A DNA stretch of 20,984 nucleotides from JABDPF01 sp036351575 (GTDB taxonomy: Bacteria > Pseudomonadota > Gammaproteobacteria > Xanthomonadales > SZUA-36). Positions 1-7,708 of the stretch are shown here, piece by piece. Made by a program: the position numbers and the translations under genes. The notes under the pieces were generated by a model, which worked only from the letters and a program-made list of their open reading frames with translations, made no database searches and was not told the origin of the DNA. The DNA is taken from positions 1-20,984 of the forward strand of contig JAZBPJ010000070.1 in NCBI GenBank assembly GCA_036351575.1. The letters are read 5' to 3'. Every line of letters begins with the position of its first letter. The first letter of the stretch is position 1.

Positions 1-7
1 TGAAAAA

Positions 8-799
8 TTACCAGTCGCGAACCATGCAGACGGGGCAGCGGACCTGGCCGCGGAAAAACTGCAGGCCGTTCCGGTCGGTCATTTCGGGGCTCGCCGGCAC
101 GACAACGATGGAAGCGCAGGTATCGCGCAGCGCCACGGCGAGGTCGTTGAAATCGCCCCCGTCGATCGCCCTGACCAATGCGGGTTTTCCGCCCGGCATT
201 TCGCGCAGCAGCTCCCGCAGGGCATCCATCTTCACCTCCGGACCCGGCAGCAGAAGCACGTAGAGGCAGGACATGTCGCCACCGCAAAGCATCGCCGCCG
301 CGCGCAGCGCCGACCTGCCCAGTCCAGGCTCGGTCAACAGAACGGCCACGCGCCGCTTTCCGCTGTGCTGCCCGTATTTGGTCAAGGCGGAAGAAATCGG
401 CGGCCGTACCGGCTCGAAAGCTGTTATGTCAGCCTCGGCGATCACCTGTTGCAGCAATTCCACGGCGGATCCTGCCACGTCCCGAAAACTGTGCTCTGCA
501 CCCGTGTGCTCGGCCAGGACCGTCAGCGCCTGGCGCGCGGTTCGAATCCGCAGGGCCAGGGCCCGCTCGAACCCTTCGCCGTCGAATTCACGCACAGCAA
601 AGGTCACGCGACACAATTCCTTGACGAACGGCAGTTCCGCGGCGTGCCGAACCGCCGCCTCGCGCATGAACATGCCCTGCAGCTCGACATCGCGATCAGC
701 CAGGAGCAGGGGTCTCAGGCAGTCCAGCAGGAAACGGCTGGCGCCTCCCGGCCCGAGAAGCACCGCGATACGACGGACTGCAATGTCAGGAGCGTTCAC
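8..799 (-). CDS. UspA-like tandem-domain protein of unknown function
   Basis: This predicted 263-aa soluble protein has no signal peptide or membrane segment. It looks like two alpha/beta halves of universal-stress-protein type. Each half opens with a beta-strand (RRIAVLLGPGG near residue 9, KRRVAVLLTEPG near residue 147), and the C-terminus ends in the Usp-like pattern SIVVVPAS...GQVRCPVCMVR. The G-x2-G-x9-G(S/T) ATP-binding motif of ATP-binding Usps is not evident, so nucleotide binding is doubtful. The GTG start at 799 is preferred over a longer in-frame start at 910, because a strong GGGAGGA Shine-Dalgarno lies 8 nt upstream and the longer start would overlap the protease gene by 125 nt. 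The chosen start overlaps the upstream protease stop by 14 nt, which suggests translational coupling and a shared role in stress or protein quality control (inference). The family call is moderate; the function is unknown. Confidence 0.72.
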   Translation of the reverse strand: MNAPDIAVRRIAVLLGPGGASRFLLDCLRPLLLADRDVELQGMFMREAAVRHAAELPFVKELCRVTFAVREFDGEGFERALALRIRTARQALTVLAEHTGAEHSFRDVAGSAVELLQQVIAEADITAFEPVRPPISSALTKYGQHSGKRRVAVLLTEPGLGRSALRAAAMLCGGDMSCLYVLLLPGPEVKMDALRELLREMPGGKPALVRAIDGGDFNDLAVALRDTCASIVVVPASPEMTDRNGLQFFRGQVRCPVCMVRDW

Positions 800-3248
800 C
801 GTCTCGGTCCTCCCGCTTACCGAATGACCGCCGGGCATCGGCCAGCTGCGCCAGGCGATCCTGGACCTTTCGGTTGACGCTGCCCTCGGTGAACAGTCCG
901 TCTTCGCCACGCACGCCCGCGGGCAGCCCGGTCAGCCGTTCCATCGCCTGGTCGATCCGGTCGACAGCGTACACGTTGAATTGCTCCGACTCGACGGCAT
1001 CCACGACGTCGCGACGCAGCATCAGGTGCTTCACATTGGCCAGCGGTATCAGAACACCCTGGTCTCCGGTCAGCCCGCGGCGGCGGCAGATATCGAAAAA
1101 ACCCTCGATCTTCTCGTTGACGCCGCCGATCGCCTGGATCCTGCCGTGCTGGTCCACCGAGCCGGTGATCGCCAGGGACTGCTTCAGCGGCACTTCGGCA
1201 AGCGCGGAAGCGAGCACGCAGAGCTCGGCAGCGGATGCGCTGTCACCGTCCACGCCGCCGTAGGACTGTTCAAAAACCAGGCTCGCCGACAACGACAGCG
1301 GCCGGTCCACGGCGTAGCGCGAGCGCAGGAATCCGCTCAGGATCAGAACGCCTTTCGAGTGCAGCGGCCCGCCGAGCTTCACCTCCCGCTCGATATCGAT
1401 GACCTTGCCGGACCCCAGCGCGACCGTGGCCGTTATCCGCTGCGGCCTGCCGAAGGCCAGGTCACCCAGCTGCATCACGGCCAGGCCGTTGATCTGCCCC
1501 GTCCGCGCACCGGCCGTTTCCACCAGGAAAGTTTCGCGAATCAGTTCTTCCTGCATGCGGTCACGGACACGGCTGCCACGACGCACGCGCGCGTCGATCG
1601 CCAGTTGCACCTCGTCGGCGCCGATCAGGTCCCGGTCATTCTGAACGGCCCAGTAGTGGGCCTCGCGAACCAGGTCGATAGCGAAGTGAATATTGGAAGA
1701 AAGCCGCTCGCTGTCCCCGGCTTGCCGGGAAATTTCGTCCATCAGGCGCGCGACGGCATCCCGCTTGAGGTGCTTGAGGTCTTCGCGCCGTATCGTCGTG
1801 GCCAGCCAGCAAGAGAGTTCTTCCACGTTCGCCCGGCTGCGCACCATTTCGTCTTCGAAATCCGCCGGCACCTTGAACAGCTCGGAGAACTCCGGGTCGT
1901 ATTCCTGCAGCAGGTAGTACCAGCGCCGCTCCCCGATCAGGATGACTTTCACTTCCAGGGGAATGGGTTCCGGATCCAGCGTGACCGTGCTGACGAAGCC
2001 CACCTCGTCCCCCAGCGACCGAATGTGCACTTCGCGGGATTTCAGGGAGCGCTTGAGTCCTTCCCAGGCCTGCGGGTAGGAAAGCAGTTTTTCCGCATCC
2101 AGCACCAGGTATCCGCCGTTGGCGCGGTGCAGGGAACCCGGCCGGATCAGGTTGAAATGGGTGACCAGCGAGCCGAACTCGGTCTCGTGCTCGATACGCC
2201 CGATCAGTTCGATAAAAGTCGGCTTTTCCACGAATACGACCGGCGCACCCTGCTCGCCGCTCCTGTTGACCAGGACATTGACGTCGTAGCGGCGCATCGG
2301 CCGGGAATCGTCCGGCTCGGGATTTGCGGCCTGCGGAACCGGTGACGGGGCTTCACGCGTCGGCAGGAACAGGGGAACGTTTTCCACGATATCGCGACGC
2401 ATCCGGTCAAGGTGCCCGGTGACCGCCGGCAGGTCAGCGTATTTCTTCTTCAGGTCTTCCAGCAATTCGGCCACGGCGAGCCCGGCCACTTCGCGCTCGA
2501 GTTCCTGCACCTGCCGGCGCATCTCGCTGGCTTTCTTGGGCATCGCGCGCATCGCCGACTGCAGGCGCTTCGTCAGCGTGCCGATGTTTTCGTGAAATCG
2601 TTCCTGTTCTTCCTCGGGCAGCTTGTTGAACTCTTCCGGGCTGAGCGCCTCGCCTTCACGCACCGGCACGAACGCGAAGCCGGTCGGCGTCTGCACGACG
2701 CCCACGTCCTGCTTCTTCGCTTCTTCCTCCACCTCCCGAAAAACCGTTTCCTGCGCTTCCTTGAAAGATTCAGCGATGGACTCTCTCTGCGCCTGGAATT
2801 CCTCGCTTTCAAAGGCCGCGGGAATGCCGGTTTGCGCATCGGCGATGATCCGGCCGACATCCTCCTTGAATTCTCGACCGCGCCCGGGCGGCAGGGAAAG
2901 CGCCGTCGGCTCACGCGGATCGTCGAAGTTGTAGACGTAGCACCAGTCTTCGGGAACCGGCCGCTCCGCCGCTTTTTTCTCCAGGAACTGGCGCACGAAT
3001 TCATGCCGGCCGCTGCCCGGACGCCCCAGCACGTAAACGTTGTGCCCGTCGACACTGATGCCGGTCGCGAAATGCATCGCTTCCAGCGCGCGTTCCTGTC
3101 CGGGAACCTCGATCAGGTCCTGGAGTTCGGCGGTGGTTTCAAAAGGAATATCGTCGGGAGCACTGTGCTGGCAGAGCGTTCCCGGCAGGAGCGGTTGACC
3201 TGGCGTAACTGGCATCGTTTTCTCGGCAGGATGGGTTCCTGCCTTCAT
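786..3248 (-). CDS. Lon-family (LonC-like) protease with degenerate AAA motifs
   Basis: This is a cytosolic serine protease of MEROPS family S16, 820 aa if it starts at 3248 or 809 aa from the ATG at 3215. The order of parts is an AAA-like N-terminal region (about residues 35-90), a long charged helical, probably coiled-coil insert (about 120-280), the second part of the AAA module (about 330-560) and a C-terminal Lon protease domain (about 600-790). The catalytic Ser is S670 in DGDSAS and the Lys is K713 in GVNEKIEG. The 43-residue spacing equals that of S679-K722 in E. coli Lon. The P-loop position reads GRPGSGRH (residues 75-82), where Arg-His replaces the usual Lys-Ser/Thr. The Walker B region reads GGYLVLDAEKLL, with Ala where the Glu normally sits. 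This agrees with the ATP-independent LonC branch, so 'ATP-dependent' should not be assumed. The gene lies 30 nt downstream of tyrA and is coupled to the Usp-like gene. Confidence 0.92.
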   Translation of the reverse strand: MKAGTHPAEKTMPVTPGQPLLPGTLCQHSAPDDIPFETTAELQDLIEVPGQERALEAMHFATGISVDGHNVYVLGRPGSGRHEFVRQFLEKKAAERPVPEDWCYVYNFDDPREPTALSLPPGRGREFKEDVGRIIADAQTGIPAAFESEEFQAQRESIAESFKEAQETVFREVEEEAKKQDVGVVQTPTGFAFVPVREGEALSPEEFNKLPEEEQERFHENIGTLTKRLQSAMRAMPKKASEMRRQVQELEREVAGLAVAELLEDLKKKYADLPAVTGHLDRMRRDIVENVPLFLPTREAPSPVPQAANPEPDDSRPMRRYDVNVLVNRSGEQGAPVVFVEKPTFIELIGRIEHETEFGSLVTHFNLIRPGSLHRANGGYLVLDAEKLLSYPQAWEGLKRSLKSREVHIRSLGDEVGFVSTVTLDPEPIPLEVKVILIGERRWYYLLQEYDPEFSELFKVPADFEDEMVRSRANVEELSCWLATTIRREDLKHLKRDAVARLMDEISRQAGDSERLSSNIHFAIDLVREAHYWAVQNDRDLIGADEVQLAIDARVRRGSRVRDRMQEELIRETFLVETAGARTGQINGLAVMQLGDLAFGRPQRITATVALGSGKVIDIEREVKLGGPLHSKGVLILSGFLRSRYAVDRPLSLSASLVFEQSYGGVDGDSASAAELCVLASALAEVPLKQSLAITGSVDQHGRIQAIGGVNEKIEGFFDICRRRGLTGDQGVLIPLANVKHLMLRRDVVDAVESEQFNVYAVDRIDQAMERLTGLPAGVRGEDGLFTEGSVNRKVQDRLAQLADARRSFGKREDRDGERS
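3225..3243 (-). promoter_or_regulatory. Hairpin and TATAAT box at the protease gene start
   Basis: Read on the minus strand, a perfect 7-bp inverted repeat (GGCAGGA, 5-nt loop, TCCTGCC) lies between the two candidate start codons, ATG 3248 and ATG 3215. A consensus TATAAT (3252-3247) overlaps the upstream ATG. If that box were a real -10, transcription would start near 3240. ATG 3248 would then lie outside that transcript and translation would begin at ATG 3215, just below the hairpin. No good -35 element stands at the expected distance, so the promoter part is weak. The hairpin itself is directly visible. Confidence 0.3.
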
Positions 3249-3278
3249 TATAGACCTTTCAGGCCGGCCGCCCGAAAC

Positions 3279-4400
3279 CTACTGCTTGCGATCGGGCTGG
3301 ATTCTCCGGTTGGCCCGCTCCATCGCACGGGTCCAGGAAATTTCGTCCCCGACGCGGACCGCGCGCGCCAGGTCGTCGAGTACTTTGCGAAAACGTTCGA
3401 CCACATCCCCGGTCATCGCATTGCCCTGCTGGATTTCGAAATACAGGTGCGGGTTCTCGGAAACGACCTTGGCCGCCACGCTGAGCTGTGCGTTGAAGGT
3501 GCTGGAAGAAATGCTGCGCAGCAGCGGCACAGCCTCGCCGCTTTCCGCCAGCGCACCGGCAAAAGCGATGTTGACCAGGTGAGACAGGCCCAGCACCCAG
3601 GCCATGACCTCGTCGTGTTCCGCCAGGCTCAGGTCCACGCAATCGGCCGCGGTGTGGGCGAACAGGGCCCGCGCCTCGGCCAGGGCTTCTCCGTGCCCGA
3701 CGTCGCAGAACAGGATATGCCGCCCGGAAAGCCCGATTTCGTCGGGGCCGAACATGGGGTGAACCGAGCAAACCCGGCAGCCCGCATCCGCCAGCGCCTT
3801 GAGCCCGCTTTCCATCGGGCTCTTCAGGGAGCCGATGTCGAACACCAGGCCTCTTGGTTCCAGTTCGGCCAGGCGGTGCAGCACGGCGTTGGACGGCCGC
3901 AGCGGTACGGCGACCACAATCACATGGTAGTCGTCGATCACGCTTTCCCAGTCATCCACCACGTTGAACGGGGTTTCAGCCTGTACGGGGTCTGCCACGT
4001 CAACCGTGTAACCGACCGTATCGAGGTAGCGGGACATCCAGGCGCCCATGCGGCCCAGACCGCCGATCACCAGCGCGGGGGCGCCCTGGCCGTGACCCGA
4101 GCGGGCCAGCTGGTGCGTCTCCTGGTTGCCGATGGAATGGTGGATCAGGGTTTCCAGCACTTCACGCGCCAGGCGGGGTGACATGCCGTGCGATTCGGCC
4201 CGCTCCACGCCGCGCTCGATCACTTCGCGCTCGCGCTCGAAGTGGCGCAGGGGTGCGCCGGTCTTCAGCTTGTGATCGCTGATGGACTCCACGACCGCGA
4301 GCCGCTCCGCGATCAGGTCGATGATTCCGGTATCGATATCGTCGAGGCGGTCCCGCAACTGCCTGAGTTCGTCGGGGGTCAGCGGTGCATCCGTTGGCAT
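3279..4400 (-). CDS. tyrA: Bifunctional chorismate mutase/prephenate dehydrogenase (T-protein)
   Basis: This enzyme converts chorismate to prephenate and then, with NAD+, to 4-hydroxyphenylpyruvate, the committed branch to tyrosine; it is cytosolic. Residues about 10-90 form an AroQ-type chorismate mutase helix domain (LRDRLDDID, then AERLAVVESISDHK). A Rossmann dehydrogenase domain follows, with GGLGRMG at 113-119, the conserved VHPMFGPD near residue 210, and the helical region around HDEVMAWVLGLSH carrying the conserved histidine. The ATG at 4400 gives 373 aa, the same length as E. coli TyrA, with the mutase domain at the N-terminus. A longer in-frame start at 4553 would add 51 non-homologous-looking residues across the promoter region, so I reject it. 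The ribosome site is weak (GAGAAACGAACG). The promoter region carries a repeated CGAATCG motif. The protease gene follows after 30 nt, so the two may be co-transcribed. Confidence 0.95.
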   Translation of the reverse strand: MPTDAPLTPDELRQLRDRLDDIDTGIIDLIAERLAVVESISDHKLKTGAPLRHFEREREVIERGVERAESHGMSPRLAREVLETLIHHSIGNQETHQLARSGHGQGAPALVIGGLGRMGAWMSRYLDTVGYTVDVADPVQAETPFNVVDDWESVIDDYHVIVVAVPLRPSNAVLHRLAELEPRGLVFDIGSLKSPMESGLKALADAGCRVCSVHPMFGPDEIGLSGRHILFCDVGHGEALAEARALFAHTAADCVDLSLAEHDEVMAWVLGLSHLVNIAFAGALAESGEAVPLLRSISSSTFNAQLSVAAKVVSENPHLYFEIQQGNAMTGDVVERFRKVLDDLARAVRVGDEISWTRAMERANRRIQPDRKQ

Positions 4401-4402
4401 GG

Positions 4403-4451
4403 CGAATCGTTCGTTTCTCGTTATCGAATCGCTGCATTCTAGGGCGATTCG
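4403..4451 (-). promoter_or_regulatory. tyrA promoter with three CGAATCG repeats (candidate operator)
   Basis: On the minus strand a good -10 box, TAGAAT, lies at 4441-4436, which would start transcription near 4430. No convincing -35 is seen, only TGGCCG at the right distance. The 7-mer CGAATCG or its complement occurs three times: at 4451-4445 directly upstream of the -10, at 4431-4425 near the predicted start site, and at 4409-4403 against the tyrA ATG. The first two are inverted with respect to each other and flank the -10 box. The third is in the same orientation as the second. Centre spacings are 20 and 22 bp, about two helical turns. This is an operator-like layout, but the regulator is not identified. 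A TyrR box (TGTAAA-N6-TTTACA) is not visible. Confidence 0.4.
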
Positions 4452-4571
4452 CGGCGAGCGGCCACAAAAAACACCGATGCGGACAATAAAGGTAGCATCA
4501 GCGATTAATGGTGTAGACTTTTTGAAATCCAACGCCCGGCAAGCGCCTGGCACAGCGAAGAAGGACTCAAC

Positions 4572-5666
4572 ATGAATCAGCCTGCAAACGTCAGCACGGT
4601 TCGCACGGCCATCGAGATCGCGGTCAACCTGCTGCTGATTTTCGTCATCCTTTACTGGTGTCTCAACATCCTCAAACCGTTTATTTCCATCATCGCCTGG
4701 GCGGGGGTCATCGCGATCGCGATGTACAAACCGTTTCAGAAGCTCCAGTCCCTGCTCGGCGGCAGCAGGAAACTCGCCCTGCTGCTGTTCACGGTTTTCG
4801 GGCTGGCCACGGTGATTGTCCCCGCTGTTCTGTTTGTCGGATCCATCATCGACAGTGCACAGAGCATCACTTCTTCGCTGGAATCCGGCGATATCGACAT
4901 CCAGCCGCCGTCCGAAAACGTCAAGGACTGGCCGCTGGTCGGTGATCGCGTTTATACAAACTGGTCGCAGGCCGCCACGAATTTCGAAGACTGGCTGGAA
5001 AATAATGCGGACCTGCTCAAGGGAATTACGGGCGGATTACTTTCCCGGGCTGCCGACCTCGGCCTCGGCATCGGAGTCCTGCAATTCATCATCTCGACCC
5101 TGATCGCGGCGGCTTTCCTGGCCAATGCGGAGACCATTGTCAGGGGCCTGGCCCGGCTGTTCCGCCGGCTTGTTGGCGACGATGGCGAAAACTTCATGAA
5201 ACTCTCCGGCGCCACCGTCACCTCCGTGGCTGTCGGCGTGCTGGGCATCTCTTTCATCCAGTCGTTTCTGGCCGGTGTCGGCATGATGGCCGTTGGCGTG
5301 CCGGCCGCCGGAATGCTCGCGCTCGTCGTGCTGGTGCTGTGTATCGCCCAGCTGCCGCCCTGGCTGGTGCTGTTTCCCGTAATCGCCTACGTTTTCTCGG
5401 TGGAATCGACCAGCGTCGCCAGCGTTTTCGCCGTCTGGGCGATCGCCGTCTCGTTCCTGGACATGGTGCTCAAACCGATCTTTCTGGGGCGCGGCGTCGA
5501 GGCACCGATGCTGGTCATCCTCCTGGGCGCCATCGGCGGCATGCTGATGTCCGGAATCCTGGGGCTGTTTGTCGGCGCCGTTGTCCTGGCGCTGGGCTAC
5601 AAGCTGTTTGAAGCCTGGCTCACCATGCACGACGAGGACCCGGAAGCGGAAGAGGCGAAAACCTGA
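4572..5666 (+). CDS. AI-2E family transporter (PF01594-type permease)
   Basis: This 364-aa polytopic inner-membrane protein has about eight predicted hydrophobic segments in the arrangement usual for the family. Two lie near residues 15-50, one near 65-90, a soluble loop runs over about 95-145, and a cluster from about 160 to the end includes ILLGAIGGMLMSGILGLFVGAVVLALGYKL. The tail is short and acidic (DEDPEAEEAKT). Members include E. coli TqsA and YdiK and Na+/H+ antiporters, so autoinducer-2 export is only one possible role and the substrate cannot be read from sequence. The ATG at 4572 has AAGGA six nt upstream. The next gene starts 13 nt after the stop, with its Shine-Dalgarno at the stop codon, so this is the first gene of the plus-strand membrane-protein cluster. 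Confidence 0.9.
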   Translation: MNQPANVSTVRTAIEIAVNLLLIFVILYWCLNILKPFISIIAWAGVIAIAMYKPFQKLQSLLGGSRKLALLLFTVFGLATVIVPAVLFVGSIIDSAQSITSSLESGDIDIQPPSENVKDWPLVGDRVYTNWSQAATNFEDWLENNADLLKGITGGLLSRAADLGLGIGVLQFIISTLIAAAFLANAETIVRGLARLFRRLVGDDGENFMKLSGATVTSVAVGVLGISFIQSFLAGVGMMAVGVPAAGMLALVVLVLCIAQLPPWLVLFPVIAYVFSVESTSVASVFAVWAIAVSFLDMVLKPIFLGRGVEAPMLVILLGAIGGMLMSGILGLFVGAVVLALGYKLFEAWLTMHDEDPEAEEAKT

Positions 5667-5679
5667 AGGAGCGATAACC

Positions 5680-6141
5680 GTGCTTTCCAACATTCTTCTC
5701 GGGCTGGCGGTGATGATCGTGAACCTGGGCATCCTGGTCGTGGCGATCGCCATGCTGCTCCGTTTCGTGACCCGTCGCCTCGAAGCCGAAACCGTGCTGC
5801 CGGGTATCATGAGCGACGTGACGGCGCTCGCGGCCATGTTGGGCATACTGATGCTGGGCCAGGCCTTCATGTTCACGTCCTGGGCGCTGCTGTTCATCTG
5901 GCTGGGCGAATTCAGTGACTTCGCTACCGCTTTTTACCACTCGGCGGTCAATTTCACCTCGTTGGGGTACGGCGACATCGTGATGAGCGAAGAACACCGC
6001 CTGCTCGGTGCACTCGAGGCGGCGAACGGCGTGATGATGCTCGGCCTGGCGACCGGGGCCATTCTCGCCGTGATGAACGGACTGTTCAGCCGGCGCGGAC
6101 ACATGTCTGACCTCAGGAAAAAGATCATGCAGGACAATTGA
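5680..6141 (+). CDS. Small K+-channel-like membrane protein (Ion_trans_2 pore)
   Basis: This predicted 153-aa inner-membrane protein has three hydrophobic segments, at about residues 3-26, 44-72 and 112-134. Between the last two lies a P-loop, FYHSAVNFTSLGYGD (about residues 85-100), whose SLGYGD matches the potassium-channel selectivity filter TVGYGD. Such pores assemble as tetramers; here two flanking helices plus one extra N-terminal helix are predicted. No RCK/TrkA-N regulatory domain or voltage sensor is present, and the cytosolic tail is only about 18 residues. The GTG at 5680 is chosen because AAGGAG lies 8 nt upstream. Reading from 5569 instead would add 37 residues out of frame within the permease gene. 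It sits between the permease and the efflux genes, so a role in membrane potential or ion homeostasis during export is conceivable but is inference. Confidence 0.82.
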   Translation: MLSNILLGLAVMIVNLGILVVAIAMLLRFVTRRLEAETVLPGIMSDVTALAAMLGILMLGQAFMFTSWALLFIWLGEFSDFATAFYHSAVNFTSLGYGDIVMSEEHRLLGALEAANGVMMLGLATGAILAVMNGLFSRRGHMSDLRKKIMQDN

Positions 6142-6150
6142 CGTCGGCCG

Positions 6151-7665
6151 ATGGTATCGATTCGCCATGCAACCATTGCTCTTGTCGCCGGCGCCGCGGC
6201 CTTGCTGACCGCGTGCACCGCCGTTGGGCCGGACTTCGAGAAACCCATTGTGGAACTGCCCCCGGACTGGTCAGCAGAATCGAAAGCGGGCGGCCTCGAG
6301 ACCGGGCCGCAGCAGCAAGTCGAATGGTGGCGGGTTTTCGATGACCCGGTGCTGGATCTTCTCGTTGAACGGGCCCGGCTGCACAACAACACGCTGGAAA
6401 TCGCCGCGCTTCGCATCCTGGAAGCGCAGGCCCAGCTCGGCATAGTCACCGGCCAGAAGTACCCGCAGGTCCAGGCAGCAGCAGGCCAAGCGACCTATGT
6501 TTCGCCGCCCGGCAGCGGCGCGGCTGCCTCCAACTTCTGGCAGCTGGGGCTGGGCGCGACGGCATCCTGGGAAATCGATTTCTGGGGCCGCTACCGGCGC
6601 GGCATCGAGTCGGCCGATGCTGCTTACCTGGCCTCCGTCGCGGCCTATGACCAGGCGCTCATCATCCTGACCGCCGCAGTCGTCGACCTCTATCTCGTGG
6701 TGCGCGCCACCGAGGAACAGCTTCGCATTGCCAGGGAAAACGTCGCCATCCAGCAGCGCAGCTACGAGATCACCGAGGTGCTTTACCGCAACGGCGCCGA
6801 CTCGGAACTGGACATGCAGCAGGCGCAAACCCTGCTGCTCAGCACGAAAGCGACCATCCCCGGCCTGGAAACCGCGCTCGCCCAGGCCCAAAACGCCCTG
6901 AGCGTTCTGCTTGGCCAGGCGCCCGGCGCGCTTCGGGACGAACTTGCCCGGGGCAGCGGTATTCCGGGAATCCCCGACCGGGTGGCTGTCGGCGTTCCCG
7001 CCGACATGCTGAGACAGCGCCCGGACGTGCGGCAGGCCGAATACACGGCCATGGCGCAGAACGCGCTCATCGGCCTGGCCGAGGCGGACCTCTACCCGAG
7101 CTTCTCCCTCAGCGGCTCGATCGGATTGACCTCGACCACCGCCGGTGATTCCGACTTCGGCGACCTGTTCAGCTCGGATGCGTTTTCCTGGTCCGTGGGG
7201 CCATCTTTCATCTGGCCGTTCCTGAACTACGGGCGCATCAAGAACAACGTGCGCGTACAGGACGCCCGCCTGCAGCAGGCGCTGGTCGCCTACCGCGAGA
7301 CGGTGCTGCAGGCTGCCCGCGAGGCCGAGGACGCGATGGCGAGCCTGATCGGCTCAAGGCAGCAGCACGCCATCCTGGAACAGTCCGTCAAATCGGCGCT
7401 GCGCTCGAACGAACTGTCCGTTTTGCGCTACTCGGAAGGTTATTCAGACTACGAGCGCGTGTTGAATGCACAGCAGGCCCTGTTCAGGGAGCAGCAGCGC
7501 TACATCGTCAACCGGGGCGACATGGTGCGCAACCTGGTCGCCCTGTACAAGGCGCTAGGCGGCGGCTGGGAGAACCGCGCTGATCTGCCCGGCCTCGATC
7601 CAGAGACGGTAGAGCAGATGCGAGAACGCACCGACTGGGGCGAGTTGCTCGATACCCCGCAATGA
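6151..7665 (+). CDS. NodT-family outer-membrane efflux lipoprotein (TolC-like)
   Basis: This 504-aa outer-membrane factor forms the exit duct of a tripartite pump. The N-terminus is a lipoprotein signal with lipobox LTAC, so the mature protein should begin at the Cys near residue 22. The NodT hallmark VGPDFEKP follows directly. Two homologous OEP halves follow, rich in Ala, Gln and Leu long helices; WQLGLGATASWEIDFWGRYRRG is in the first and SWSVGPSFIWPFLNYGRIKNNV in the second, the typical strand-turn-helix positions. DMLRQRPDVRQAE is another family signature. The length fits the family (about 450-510). The ATG lies 9 nt after the channel gene stop; no strong Shine-Dalgarno is visible, which suggests coupled translation. 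The fusion protein and inner-membrane protein follow, giving a complete envelope-spanning set. Confidence 0.93.
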   Translation: MVSIRHATIALVAGAAALLTACTAVGPDFEKPIVELPPDWSAESKAGGLETGPQQQVEWWRVFDDPVLDLLVERARLHNNTLEIAALRILEAQAQLGIVTGQKYPQVQAAAGQATYVSPPGSGAAASNFWQLGLGATASWEIDFWGRYRRGIESADAAYLASVAAYDQALIILTAAVVDLYLVVRATEEQLRIARENVAIQQRSYEITEVLYRNGADSELDMQQAQTLLLSTKATIPGLETALAQAQNALSVLLGQAPGALRDELARGSGIPGIPDRVAVGVPADMLRQRPDVRQAEYTAMAQNALIGLAEADLYPSFSLSGSIGLTSTTAGDSDFGDLFSSDAFSWSVGPSFIWPFLNYGRIKNNVRVQDARLQQALVAYRETVLQAAREAEDAMASLIGSRQQHAILEQSVKSALRSNELSVLRYSEGYSDYERVLNAQQALFREQQRYIVNRGDMVRNLVALYKALGGGWENRADLPGLDPETVEQMRERTDWGELLDTPQ

Positions 7666-7708
7666 TGCAGCAACAAGCCGCTCAAAACCCGAATCAGGAA
7701 AGGGAAAG

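Noticed and set aside
981..2345. A plus-strand open frame of 454 codons opposite the protease gene
   Set aside because: It has the same antisense signature, with no recognisable domain and no ribosome site of note.
2412..4181. A long plus-strand open frame (589 codons) opposite the protease and tyrA genes
   Set aside because: It lies antisense to two well-supported genes, its product is a His/Arg/Gly/Gln-rich composition without family motifs, and long antisense frames are expected in GC-rich coding DNA.
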